A stretch of DNA of 11,746 bases from Nitrospira sp. UBA5699. Its GTDB lineage: Bacteria > Nitrospirota > Nitrospiria > Nitrospirales > Nitrospiraceae. Shown here piece by piece: positions 1-7,637 of the stretch. The stretch lies in contig DIHJ01000105.1 in NCBI GenBank assembly GCA_002420105.1, positions 34,330-46,075 on the forward strand, in the 5' to 3' direction. Numbering within the stretch: position 1 is the stretch's first letter; every line of letters starts with the position of its first letter. The position numbers were made by a program, and so were the translations under genes. The notes below the pieces were generated by a model. That model was not told the DNA's origin. It did no database searches and worked only from the letters and a program-made list of their open reading frames with translations.

Positions 1-91
1 GGGGGGGGGGGGGGGGGAGAAAGGGGGGGGGGGGGGGGGGGGGGGGGGGGGAAACAAAACAGGCGGGGGCCCCCCCCCCCCCGCCCCCCCG
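1..91. repeat. Poly-G/poly-C low-complexity contig end, probable artefact
   Basis: Bases 1-17 and 23-51 are uninterrupted G runs broken only by AGAAA. After a short A-rich patch, bases 65-69 are G and bases 70-90 are almost all C. Nothing else in the window resembles this, and the adjoining pth reading frame dissolves into it, which would give a glycine run that the Pth family does not have. Long G runs at a contig end are typical of two-colour Illumina base-calling failure or misassembly. I read it as non-biological and take the contig to end effectively near base 92. Confidence 0.85.
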
Positions 92-223
92 CCGGGCCGT
101 GCCGCGCTTGGAAAGATGAATCGACCATCGAGCCGCGGCCCGCTCGACGACCCACACTCCGACGTTGTGACGGGTCTGGGCATAGGAAGCACCAGGGTTG
201 CCCAGTCCAACGATGAGGCGCAA
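92..223 (-). CDS. pth: Peptidyl-tRNA hydrolase, N-terminal fragment (partial)
   Basis: Pth cleaves the ester bond of peptidyl-tRNAs released from stalled ribosomes and so recycles tRNA in the cytoplasm. The minus-strand frame opening at TTG (223-221) reads LRLIVGLGNPG at residues 1-11, then a Tyr at 14 and TRHNVG at residues 17-22. This is the family's N-terminal signature, including the conserved Asn9 and the catalytic His19. About 44 codons are readable before the poly-C tract; the full protein is usually about 190 residues, so most of it is missing. The start lies 2 nt past the rplY stop, and its Shine-Dalgarno-like AAGAAG sits inside the last rplY codons, suggesting coupling. The order prs-rplY-pth is common in bacteria and supports the call. 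TTG is the only start candidate near the conserved N-terminus. The frame stays formally open to base 1, but that part should not be trusted. Confidence 0.85.
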
Positions 224-225
224 CG

Positions 226-1014
226 TTACTTCTTCTTTTCGGCTTCTTTCTTCTCAGCTTTGGGAGCCGCGGCCGCTTCCTTCTTCTCTCCGGCCTTGGC
301 TTCGCCGGCCGGGGCAGCCGCTCCGGCCTTCGCCCCTTCGGCGCCCTCGACGCCTTCAGCCGCAGCCTTGCCCTTTGCCACGACTTCCGGCTCCTTCGCC
401 CCTTCCGGTCCCGCCGCCGCGCTCGTCAGCAATGCTTCGAGCTTGGCGTCCGACATCGGCACCGCCACGCTCACGACCATCAGATCGGGATCGTCGAGGT
501 ACCGGATGCCTTCCTGCTTGGCGATCTCCTTCAGGTGAATGCCCTGTCCGATCGCGAGCGGGGACGCATCGACTTCGATGTGATCCGGCAGGGCGGCGGG
601 CAGACATTCGACATGCAGTTCGCGCGCGTTGTAATGGAGGATGCCGCCTTCCTTGACGCCGGCCGGAGTCCCGCCGATCACGTGCACCGGCACCTTGACG
701 CGGATCGGCTTTTCCATCGAAATCTCGAAGAGATCGGCGTGGAGCACCTTGCCTTCGACGGGGTCGACCTGGAAATCCCGCAGCAGCGCCGTCCGCTTGG
801 GCTTGGACTTCGCGCCCGTGATGGTCAGCGAGATCAACGCCGTGCTGCCCGCCTGCGACTTCAAAATCTTGACCAGCGGCTCCGGCTCGATCGTCAGCAG
901 GAGGCACTCGCCCTGCCCATAGAGCACGCTGGGCACTTTGCCTTCCCGTCGCAACTGGCGCGCCGCGCCTTTCCCGGTCTTCTCTCTCACGGTGACTGCC
1001 AAATCGAATTTCAT
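226..1014 (-). CDS. rplY: 50S ribosomal protein L25/general stress protein Ctc
   Basis: This is the L25/TL5/CTC-family protein of the large ribosomal subunit, which binds 5S rRNA. Residues 1 to about 95 form the L25 beta-barrel domain, opening with MKFDLAVTVREKTGKGAARQ and including LRREGKVPSVLYG. Residues 98-186 form the second TL5/CTC-type domain, with KVPVHVIGGTPAGVKEGGIL. Residues 190-262 are a low-complexity tail rich in Ala, Glu, Lys and Gly, ending in a Lys/Glu stretch. At 262 residues it is a long two-domain form; E. coli L25 has about 94 residues and two-domain Ctc proteins usually about 185-220. The ATG at 1014 is preceded by GGAGG (1021-1025) with a 6-nt spacer. It lies 48 nt after prs and 2 nt before pth, so the three are probably co-transcribed. 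Confidence 0.96.
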   Translation of the reverse strand: MKFDLAVTVREKTGKGAARQLRREGKVPSVLYGQGECLLLTIEPEPLVKILKSQAGSTALISLTITGAKSKPKRTALLRDFQVDPVEGKVLHADLFEISMEKPIRVKVPVHVIGGTPAGVKEGGILHYNARELHVECLPAALPDHIEVDASPLAIGQGIHLKEIAKQEGIRYLDDPDLMVVSVAVPMSDAKLEALLTSAAAGPEGAKEPEVVAKGKAAAEGVEGAEGAKAGAAAPAGEAKAGEKKEAAAAPKAEKKEAEKKK

Positions 1015-1062
1015 GATACGCCTCCGTCCCCTTCTTCGCTTTGCAGATGTCTCGGTCCCGCG

Positions 1063-2004
1063 TCAGGCAAACAGCGAACTCACCGACTCATCCTCGTGAA
1101 TACGCCGGATGGCTTCACCCAACAAGGGAGCAACCGACAGTTGATGGATCTTCGGGCAGGCCTGTTCCTTGCCCCGTAATGGAATCGTATTGGTGACGAC
1201 CACTTGCGTCAGACAGGAGTTCTGAAGCCGCTCCAGCGCGGGCCCGGAGAGCACCGCGTGCGTGCAGGCGGTCCAGACTTCCCGGGCGCCGTTGTCGGCG
1301 CAGGCTTGCGCGCCCTGAACGATCGTGCCGGCCGTATCGATCATGTCGTCGAGCAGAAGCGCGCTCTTGCCGCGAATGTCGCCGATGATGTTCATAATCT
1401 GGGCCTGGTTCGGACCCTCCCGCCGTTTATCGATGATGGCCAGACTCGCTTGCAGGCGCTTGGCGAACGCGCGGGCCCGCTCGACGCCGCCGGCATCCGG
1501 CGACACGATCACCAGGTCGCTGATTTTCTTCTTCGTAATATAGTCCAACAGCACCGGCAGAGCGTACAGATGGTCGACCGGCACGTTGAAGAAGCCCTGG
1601 ATCTGCCCCGCGTGGAGATCCATCGTCAACACGCGATCGGTTCCGGCCGTGCTGATGAGATCCGCCACCAGCTTCGCGGAGATGGGCACGCGCGGCTGAT
1701 CCTTGCGGTCCTGCCGGGCGTAGCCGAAGTACGGAATCACGGCGGTGATGCGGTTCGCGGACGATCGCTTGAGCGCGTCGATCATGATGAGCAACTCCAT
1801 CAAGGAGTCGTTCACCGGCTGACAGGAGGATTGGACGACGAAGACGTCCGCGCCGCGCACGTTCTCTTCGATCTTGATGCGAATTTCCCCGTCGCTGAAC
1901 GACGACACCGTCGCCTCGCCGAGCTTCACGCCCAGATAGGCGCAAATTTCGTGGGCGAGGGCCGGATTCGCGTTGCCAGAGAAAATCATCAATTCTCTGC
2001 TCAT
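1063..2004 (-). CDS. prs: Ribose-phosphate pyrophosphokinase (PRPP synthase)
   Basis: The enzyme transfers the pyrophosphate of ATP to ribose 5-phosphate to make PRPP, the precursor of purines, pyrimidines, NAD, histidine and tryptophan. The 313-residue length is standard for class I enzymes. Visible motifs are SDGEIRIKI (38-45), the ATP-binding segment PYFGYARQDRK (91-101), LHAGQIQGFF (130-139) with the catalytic-region His131, VSPDAGGVERAR (168-178), and the PRPP-binding loop LLDDMIDTAGT (217-227). The ATG at 2004 follows GAGGG at close spacing. A promoter and a leader of about 140 nt precede it, so it heads the prs-rplY-pth transcript. ispE ends upstream on the same strand; ispE-prs adjacency is widespread. 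No key residue appears to be missing. Confidence 0.97.
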   Translation of the reverse strand: MSRELMIFSGNANPALAHEICAYLGVKLGEATVSSFSDGEIRIKIEENVRGADVFVVQSSCQPVNDSLMELLIMIDALKRSSANRITAVIPYFGYARQDRKDQPRVPISAKLVADLISTAGTDRVLTMDLHAGQIQGFFNVPVDHLYALPVLLDYITKKKISDLVIVSPDAGGVERARAFAKRLQASLAIIDKRREGPNQAQIMNIIGDIRGKSALLLDDMIDTAGTIVQGAQACADNGAREVWTACTHAVLSGPALERLQNSCLTQVVVTNTIPLRGKEQACPKIHQLSVAPLLGEAIRRIHEDESVSSLFA

Positions 2005-2067
2005 CGATCCCTCGAACGGTCCTCGGATACGGTAATGAAGGTTCTGATCTCGTACGTGGTTCGTCTC

Positions 2068-2108
2068 GACGGCGGGCGTCGGTGGGCGTACTCTCGAACC
2101 CGCCTACC
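2068..2108 (-). promoter_or_regulatory. Two adjacent stem-loops in the prs 5' leader
   Basis: Inside the prs leader, bases 2081-2088 pair with 2101-2108 (8 bp, one G-T wobble on the plus-strand reading, 12-nt loop). Immediately next to it, 2068-2071 pair with 2077-2080 (4 bp, 5-nt loop). The two stems abut and could stack. They lie between the predicted start of transcription near 2144 and the prs ATG at 2004. No U tract follows, so neither looks like an intrinsic terminator, and I recognise no known riboswitch class. A role in translation or RNA stability is possible but unproven. Confidence 0.35.
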
Positions 2109-2150
2109 TCGTTCGCTGCGCGCTGTTGAGGAAGCCAACTAAGGGTTCGA

Positions 2151-2180
2151 ACTCTAACGGATTCCGTGGCGGCTTGTCAA
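2151..2180 (-). promoter_or_regulatory. Sigma-70-type promoter for prs-rplY-pth
   Basis: On the minus strand there is a perfect -35 hexamer TTGACA (2180-2175) and a -10 hexamer TAGAGT (2156-2151, 4 of 6 matches) separated by 18 bp. It lies just after the ispE stop, with transcription expected to start near 2144 and leave a leader of about 140 nt before prs. The -10 overlaps an 8-base palindrome GTTCGAAC (2145-2152) that could be an operator, though it may be chance. Confidence 0.6.
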
Positions 2181-2207
2181 CCGATCGGCGGTCCGGCCCG
2201 CTGATTT

Positions 2208-3131
2208 CTATCGTACGGTCAGCGGTCCCGAACAGGTCGGAACGACGAAGGTTTTCAGCGACGGCTTCCGTGCAAAGTGGGTGTGAGCCCGACGGGCCGC
2301 CGCTTCATCGTGAAACAGCCCGAACACCGTCGCCCCGCTTCCCGACAGGAGGGCGAGTTGGGCTCCCCGCTCGATCAGGGCCTGTTTGATCTCGCCCAAT
2401 GTGCCGTGCCGTGCGAACACCGGCGCCTCAAAGTCGTTCTCCGCGGCAGCCGCCAGTTGATCCCAGGTCAGCTGCGCGTGGCGGTCCAGACTCGCATGCA
2501 TCGGCGACAGGGGATGCACCGTCCCCCTGGTGGCCGCCAGCTCTTGATAGGCCCACCTGGTTTCCACGCCGAATCCCGGATTGACCAGGACGACCCACCG
2601 CACGCCGTCGATCGCCACAGGCTTGACTGTTTCCCCCCTGCCCGCCACGCAGGCCGACGGGGCGAAGAGAAAGAACGGCACGTCGCTGCCCAGCGACTGA
2701 CCGACCTCGGCCATTCGGGCATCGGACCAGCCGAGATTCAAGAGGCGGTTCACCCCGACGATGGTGGCTGCGGCATCGCTGCTCCCTCCGCCGAGACCGG
2801 CCCCCATGGGAATCCGCTTCGACAGATGGATCTCCAGGCCGGTCGTCCGCTCCGCCCGCTCCAACACCGCCGCCGCGGCGCGGTACACGAGGTTGCTCCG
2901 GTCCGCCGCCAGCTCCTCCGTGTCGCAGCGAAGCTGAATGTCCTGCCGGTGCGGCACCAGGGAGATCCTCAGCTCGTCTTCCAGAGCGACCGTGTGCATG
3001 ATCGACCACAGATTGTGATAGCCGTCGGAACGGCGATCGAGAATGCGCAGGATCAGGTTCACTTTGGCGGGAGCAAGGACGGTGACGGGGAAGGAGGAGG
3101 CTGGTGACGATGCGACGGTGCTCTTAGTCAC
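2208..3131 (-). CDS. ispE: 4-diphosphocytidyl-2-C-methyl-D-erythritol kinase
   Basis: This GHMP-superfamily kinase phosphorylates CDP-methylerythritol in the MEP pathway to IPP and DMAPP. Residues 19-26 (LAPAKVNL) hold the conserved catalytic-region Lys23. Residues 109-122 contain the glycine-rich ATP loop MGAGLGGGSSDAAA. LGSDVPFF (147-154) carries the catalytic Asp150, and LLSGSGATVFGLF (261-273) is the C-terminal GHMP motif. The 307-residue length fits the family, with about 15 extra residues at the N-terminus. The GTG start at 3131 overlaps the end of pilR by 8 nt. Its GGAGG lies only 2 nt upstream, an unusually short spacing, but no ATG, GTG or TTG follows before the conserved domain. It therefore seems translationally coupled to pilR and transcribed with the pilus genes. 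Confidence 0.96.
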   Translation of the reverse strand: MTKSTVASSPASSFPVTVLAPAKVNLILRILDRRSDGYHNLWSIMHTVALEDELRISLVPHRQDIQLRCDTEELAADRSNLVYRAAAAVLERAERTTGLEIHLSKRIPMGAGLGGGSSDAAATIVGVNRLLNLGWSDARMAEVGQSLGSDVPFFLFAPSACVAGRGETVKPVAIDGVRWVVLVNPGFGVETRWAYQELAATRGTVHPLSPMHASLDRHAQLTWDQLAAAAENDFEAPVFARHGTLGEIKQALIERGAQLALLSGSGATVFGLFHDEAAARRAHTHFARKPSLKTFVVPTCSGPLTVR

Positions 3132-4509
3132 GGCCTCCTTTTATAGCATACTTTTCCAGCCGGTAGCGGAACGACCTGGTGTTGAGCTTCAACAGACGCG
3201 CCGCCTTCTTCTTGACCCACTTCGACCGCTCGAGCGCCTTCATCAGCAGATCCTTTTCGATGCCGTCGATGAGCCCCTCGAGATCCAGCCCGTCTTCGGG
3301 CAGGTCTGTCGGCACTCCCAGCGACGGCTGCGGAGACACCGCGTGGTGGAGCCACCCCCGGATGTCCGTGCCGGTGACGGGCGCGCCGCTCGAGAAGGCG
3401 ACGACCCGCTCGATCAGGTTCTCCAGTTCGCGCACGTTCCCGCGCCACTCGTGGCCCAACAGCACGTGCATGGCCTCCTGGGTCAGGACCGGAGCCGTCT
3501 TTCCGCTTTCCTGGGCGAACCGCTCGAGAAAGTGATTCACCAGCAGGGGGATATCTCCCGTCCGGAGACGCAACGGCGGAAGCCGGATCGGGATGACGTC
3601 GAGCCGGTAGTAGAGATCCTCGCGGAACGACCCGTCGGCGACCGCTTTTTCCAGATCGCGATTGGTCGCGGCGATGACCCGCACGTCGACTTTCATGTCC
3701 TGATTCCCGCCGACGCGCCGGAACTCCCGCTCCTGAATCACCCGCAGCAGCTTCACCTGAATGGTCGGCGTCGTGTCGCCGATCTCGTCGAGAAAAATCG
3801 TGCCGCCGTCGGCGATTTCGAACAGGCCCGCCTTGTTCGCCACCGCCCCCGTGAAGGATCCCTTCATGTGGCCGAACAATTCGCTCTCGAGCAGGGTTTC
3901 CGGCACCGCGCTGCAGTTGACCGCGACGAACGGCCTCGTGCTTCGCGCGCTGTTGTAATGGATGGCCCGTGCGACCAGTTCCTTGCCCGTGCCGCTCTCC
4001 CCGCAGATCAGGACGTTGCTCTTGGCATCGGCGACTTTCCGCACCACGTCGAACACCTTCTGCATGGCTTCGCTTTGACCGACGATCCGCGCGAACGACG
4101 ACTGGCTCGCGATCTCCCGCTTGAGCAGCATGTTCTCCGTCGAAAGCCGCCGCTTTTCGAGGGCATTCCTGATGATCAACTGGACTTCGTCGACCTGAAA
4201 GGGTTTGGTGAGATAGTCGTAGGCGCCCTGCTTCATCGCCTCCACGGCCGAATCGGCCGTGGCGAACGCCGTCACAACCAGAACCACCGTCTCGGGCGAC
4301 GCGGACTTCACGGCTTTCAGTACATCCATGCCGTCCGCCTTCGGCATGCGGAGGTCCGTGATCACCAGGTCGTAAATTTCCCGGTTGACCTGCCCGATCG
4401 CTTCTTCTCCGTCGGAGGCTTCGGTGACCGCATAGCCCGCGCGCTTGAGCATGATGCTCATCACTTCACGGAGACTTTTCTCGTCGTCAACGACTAGGAT
4501 CTTTTCCAC
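3124..4509 (-). CDS. pilR: Sigma-54-dependent response regulator, PilR-like
   Basis: An NtrC-family activator that drives sigma-54 RNA polymerase by ATP hydrolysis after phosphorylation by its partner kinase. The receiver domain (about 1-118) has acidic residues Asp8/Asp9, phospho-acceptor Asp52 (TDLRMP), Thr80 and Lys102. The AAA+ domain (about 140-370) shows Walker A GESGTGKE (170-177), the sigma-54-contacting loop as GSFTGA (217-222, usual form GAFTGA), Walker B GGTIFLDE (235-242), arginine-finger candidates Arg296 and Arg302, and sensor II GNVRE (357-361). A Fis-type helix-turn-helix spans about 418-458. The GTG at 4509 overlaps the end of pilS by 16 nt. The order pilC-pilS-pilR matches the type IV pilus cluster of Geobacter-like bacteria, so PilR is the best name; in that system it activates pilin genes, none of which lies here. 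The family is certain, the exact target inferred. Confidence 0.93.
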   Translation of the reverse strand: MEKILVVDDEKSLREVMSIMLKRAGYAVTEASDGEEAIGQVNREIYDLVITDLRMPKADGMDVLKAVKSASPETVVLVVTAFATADSAVEAMKQGAYDYLTKPFQVDEVQLIIRNALEKRRLSTENMLLKREIASQSSFARIVGQSEAMQKVFDVVRKVADAKSNVLICGESGTGKELVARAIHYNSARSTRPFVAVNCSAVPETLLESELFGHMKGSFTGAVANKAGLFEIADGGTIFLDEIGDTTPTIQVKLLRVIQEREFRRVGGNQDMKVDVRVIAATNRDLEKAVADGSFREDLYYRLDVIPIRLPPLRLRTGDIPLLVNHFLERFAQESGKTAPVLTQEAMHVLLGHEWRGNVRELENLIERVVAFSSGAPVTGTDIRGWLHHAVSPQPSLGVPTDLPEDGLDLEGLIDGIEKDLLMKALERSKWVKKKAARLLKLNTRSFRYRLEKYAIKGGRD

Positions 4510-6191
4510 GGTGTTCGTCCCTCATGCCACAACCGCACTCCGTCATCACCGGACCGCGGCATACAGACCACAAAACGGGTTCCCTGCTTGAGCCGGCTTT
4601 CAACCTTGATCCATCCGCCGTGCAGGTCGACGATGCGGTGGACCGCCGCCAGCCCCAGCCCGGATCCTTCTTTTTTCGTCGTAAAGAACGGCAGGAAGAT
4701 CTTGTCCAGATTCTCTTTGGCGATGCCCTCTCCCGTATCCTGGAACGCGATCTCGATCACATCGCCGCTGCGCCCGCCGGCGTCGATTCGGCGGCAGCCG
4801 GTGGTGATCGTGACCTGTCCGCCGTCCGGCATCGCGTCGAACGCGTTCGTCGCGAGATTCCAGAACACCTGCCGCATTTGATCCTGATCGACCTGCGCCA
4901 TGAGGGAACCACCGGTCAGGGACGTCACGATGGCGATGTTCTTGCGCGTTCGAGCCTCATGTTGTACCAGATCGAGAGTCTCGGCAAGAATTTTGTTCAT
5001 ATCGCGCTCCGCCAGATTGAGCGCCGGCGGTCTGGCGTACTGCAGGAATTCCGTGATGATCGCATCCAGTCTGGTCGCTTCCCTGATCGCGATGTCCATC
5101 AGCCGGCGGTCGGTCTCGTCGGCGGCCGCTTCTTTCCGCAACATCTGCATGGCGCCGGCCAGCGCTCCCAGCGGATTCCGGATTTCATGCGCCATTCCGG
5201 CCGACATTTCTCCAAGGTTGGCCAGCCACTCTTTGCGGCGCATCTGTTCTTCCAACTCCCGGATCTGCGTCAGATCCTTGAACACGCCGACCAGTCCCGG
5301 TTGCTCTCCCGACTCATGCAGGGGAGACACCGTCATCCCGAGCACGAGACGATTGCCGGCGGCGCTCTTGCACTCGACCTCGAACCGTTTCCTGGTCGGC
5401 AGCGTGCCGGATTCCGGATCATCGGAAGGCTGATTGGGATACCAGTTGAAAAGGTCCCGCCAGGGGCGCCCGAGCACCTGGCCGAGCGCGTAGCCGGTTA
5501 CTTCCTGCGCGGCGGGGTTGAACGACGTGATGGCTCCCGTCCCGTCGGCCGTGAAGACGCCGCTGCTGATGCTTTGCACAATGTTTTCGTGAAAGGCCTG
5601 GAGCCGCGTGAGCCCCCGCTCCTTTTCGCGCAAGGACCGGTCGGCCTGCTGCAACTGATCCGCCAGGGTCCCGCTCAACAGCCCGACGACCAGCAGCGCC
5701 AGGGCATAGGCGCCGAAGATTTGAAACGTTTCCGGGGCGGTCAGGTGGCTCTGCTGGAGCCATCCGCGCGCGTCGAGCAGTCCGTACAGCTGGACGTTCG
5801 TCACGATCCCGAACAGAATGATGCATCCGCACGCGGCAAACAGTCCGACGCGCCGGTGCGGGATCAGACTCGCGACCGCCACGGTGACGACATAGAGTAC
5901 CGCAAAGGGGCTTTCGACACCGCCCGTTCGCGCGACCAGCAGGGTTTCCAGCAGGAAGTCAATCCCGACCTGGGTCCAGAAAAACGCGGTGAGTGAGGCG
6001 GAGGTGCCGAGACGACAAAGCAGCAGCGCGGAGGGGATCGTGAGAGCGTAGGTGAGAACGATTAGTGCGTAGAACGTTTCGACCCGCTGGCCCTTGGCGG
6101 CTTCGAAGATGAGCGAGAGACCCAGCATCACGGTGACGATCGTCACCCGAAGGCCCATCAGCCAATGAAGCCTGGTTCTCAACTCATCCAT
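4494..6191 (-). CDS. pilS: Membrane sensor histidine kinase, PilS-like
   Basis: The sensor half of the two-component pair with the overlapping pilR. Six hydrophobic segments lie at about 11-31, 40-59, 67-87, 94-110, 115-135 and 157-178, the PilS-type membrane anchor with little outside the membrane. A charged linker follows, then a PAS domain (about 197-315), then the dimerisation/phosphoacceptor region with GMAHEIRNPLG (332-342; His335 is the phosphorylated residue). The ATPase domain has the N box (WNLATNAFDAM, 444-454), G1 (DTGEGI, 485-490), the F box (FLPFF, 499-503) and G2 (GSGLGL, 509-514). At 565 residues it is normal for PilS. The ATG at 6191 overlaps the stop of a short upstream frame as TAATG and has no clear Shine-Dalgarno. 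The neighbours pilC and pilR support a pilus-control role; the signal sensed cannot be read from the sequence. Confidence 0.92.
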   Translation of the reverse strand: MDELRTRLHWLMGLRVTIVTVMLGLSLIFEAAKGQRVETFYALIVLTYALTIPSALLLCRLGTSASLTAFFWTQVGIDFLLETLLVARTGGVESPFAVLYVVTVAVASLIPHRRVGLFAACGCIILFGIVTNVQLYGLLDARGWLQQSHLTAPETFQIFGAYALALLVVGLLSGTLADQLQQADRSLREKERGLTRLQAFHENIVQSISSGVFTADGTGAITSFNPAAQEVTGYALGQVLGRPWRDLFNWYPNQPSDDPESGTLPTRKRFEVECKSAAGNRLVLGMTVSPLHESGEQPGLVGVFKDLTQIRELEEQMRRKEWLANLGEMSAGMAHEIRNPLGALAGAMQMLRKEAAADETDRRLMDIAIREATRLDAIITEFLQYARPPALNLAERDMNKILAETLDLVQHEARTRKNIAIVTSLTGGSLMAQVDQDQMRQVFWNLATNAFDAMPDGGQVTITTGCRRIDAGGRSGDVIEIAFQDTGEGIAKENLDKIFLPFFTTKKEGSGLGLAAVHRIVDLHGGWIKVESRLKQGTRFVVCMPRSGDDGVRLWHEGRTPWKRS

Positions 6192-6343
6192 TACGGTCGG
6201 CGGCGGATCAGCATGCGAACGATCAACTCGATCTCAAAACCGGCGGATACGGCGTTGCCGTCCGTCCGATCTCCGCGGCGCCTTCGAGGCCACAACCGGT
6301 ACCGGCGATGAGAGAGGACGGAAGAGGAAAGCGTCCGGAATCT

Positions 6344-6376
6344 TCCGGCGGGGAGGACTGCCGCCTCCCTGCCGGA
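6344..6376. other. Strong hairpin between pilC and pilS
   Basis: Bases 6344-6349 (TCCGGC) pair with 6371-6376 (GCCGGA), and 6351-6356 (GGGAGG) with 6364-6369 (CCTCCC), around a 7-nt loop. The single internal pair is G-U in plus-strand RNA and A-C in minus-strand RNA. It starts about 16 nt after the pilC stop. No T run follows on either strand, so it is not a canonical intrinsic terminator. It may instead partly terminate or protect the 3' end of pilC mRNA and so set the ratio of PilC to the PilS/PilR regulators. The rest of the 200-nt gap holds no gene I can support. Confidence 0.45.
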
Positions 6377-6391
6377 GTCCTTCAGCCCCGA

Positions 6392-7612
6392 TCAGCCGAT
6401 GGCCGACGCCATTGTAAAGATCGGGAGGTACATGGCGATGACGATGAAACCGATGACGATCCCCAGAAAGACCATCATGATCGGCTCCAGCAGCGACGTC
6501 AGCGACGCCACGGCCTGGTCGACTTCATCTTCGTAGAAGTCCGCGATTTTCCCCAGCATGGCGTCGAGCGCGCCGGTGGACTCGCCGACCGCAATCATGT
6601 GCGTCACCATTTTCGGAAAGACCTGGCTCTGCGTCAGCGGTTCGGCAATGGTTTTCCCGCCGCTGATACTCACACGTGCGTTCACCAGGGCCTCTTCGAT
6701 GACTTTGTTCCCCGACGTCTTGGCGCAGATAGTCAATCCGTCGAGAAGCGGCACTCCGCTCGACAGGAGCGTGCCGAGCGTACGCGTAAATTTCGCCACT
6801 GACGCTTTTCGGATGAGATCCCCGAAGATCGGAGTCTTCAGCATGAACTTGTCGATCTTCATCTTTCCGGACGGCGTCGCATAATACTTCTTCACCGCGG
6901 TCACGATCCCCATCCCGATGGCCGCGAGGATGTACCAGTAGGTTTGAAAGGCGTTGCTGATATCGATGACAAGCTGGGTCGGACCGGGGAGACCCGCTTT
7001 GCCGCCGGACATTTCCTTGAACATTTTTTCGAACACCGGGATGACCCAGATCATCAACACCGTAATCACAACCCCGGCGACGCCGAGAATGGCTGAGGGA
7101 TAGACCATGGCGGACTTGATCTGTCCTTTGAGCTTCATGGCCTTTTCGATATGCCTGGCCAGACGCGTCAAAATCGTATCGAGCAGACCGCCGACCTCTC
7201 CGGCATGCACCATGTTCACGTACAGGTCATCGAACACTTTCGAATGCCGCCGCAGCGCGTCCGAGAAGGTGGATCCCGCCTCGACCTGCGTTTTGACTTC
7301 CCCGATGGTCTCGCGCAGCACTTTGTTTTCGGATTGCGTGGAGAGAATTTCGAGGCATTGGACGAGAGGGAGACCGGCATTGATCATCGTGCCGAACTGC
7401 CTGGTAAAGACGACAAGATCCTTGTCCGTCAATCCGGACCCGAAACTGATGGTCATGTTGAGGCCGCCCTTGGCGGTCTTTTCCTCCAGGCTGGTGACGA
7501 CGACACTTTGCTTGCGGAGCTGATCCACCGCCTCGTCTTTGCTTTTGGCGGTCAATTCGCCTTTTTTGACCGCCCCGGACTTTGTGCGTCCGACATACGC
7601 GAATGTCGCCAT
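6392..7612 (-). CDS. pilC: Type IV pilus inner-membrane platform protein PilC (GspF family)
   Basis: PilC is the polytopic inner-membrane platform on which the PilB and PilT motors act to assemble and retract type IV pili; GspF is its type II secretion homologue. The protein starts MATFAYVGRTKSGAVKKGEL, the usual PilC N-terminus. Two T2SSF domains are visible at about 67-195 and 272-395, with GTMINAGLPL (74-83) and its repeat GTLLSSGVPL (280-289), and AGEVGGLLD (137-145) echoed by VGESTGALD (342-350). Hydrophobic segments lie near 168-193, 225-240 and 374-398. The 406-residue length is standard. The ATG at 7612 has an AGGG-like site upstream and its own promoter. pilS and pilR follow on the same strand, which favours PilC over GspF. 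The motor and pilin genes are not in the window. Confidence 0.93.
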   Translation of the reverse strand: MATFAYVGRTKSGAVKKGELTAKSKDEAVDQLRKQSVVVTSLEEKTAKGGLNMTISFGSGLTDKDLVVFTRQFGTMINAGLPLVQCLEILSTQSENKVLRETIGEVKTQVEAGSTFSDALRRHSKVFDDLYVNMVHAGEVGGLLDTILTRLARHIEKAMKLKGQIKSAMVYPSAILGVAGVVITVLMIWVIPVFEKMFKEMSGGKAGLPGPTQLVIDISNAFQTYWYILAAIGMGIVTAVKKYYATPSGKMKIDKFMLKTPIFGDLIRKASVAKFTRTLGTLLSSGVPLLDGLTICAKTSGNKVIEEALVNARVSISGGKTIAEPLTQSQVFPKMVTHMIAVGESTGALDAMLGKIADFYEDEVDQAVASLTSLLEPIMMVFLGIVIGFIVIAMYLPIFTMASAIG

Positions 7613-7637
7613 ACGTCACTCTCACCCTTCAGGATGC

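Noticed and set aside
1..91. A G-quadruplex or telomere-like element
   Set aside because: The runs are far longer and purer than such elements and abut a broken gene at the contig edge. A sequencing artefact is the simpler reading.
2005..2207. A tRNA-Gln gene between ispE and prs
   Set aside because: The GTTCGAAC sequences resemble a T-loop and relatives with this gene order often have tRNA-Gln here, but no T-stem, acceptor stem or anticodon arm pairs on either strand.
3043..4497. A 484-codon plus-strand frame antisense to pilR
   Set aside because: It mirrors pilR codons in a GC-rich genome, has an Arg/His/Asp-rich composition without domains, and has no ribosome site. It is a shadow.
4524..5996. 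A 490-codon plus-strand frame antisense to pilS
   Set aside because: It is the same kind of shadow; the minus strand there encodes a complete histidine kinase.
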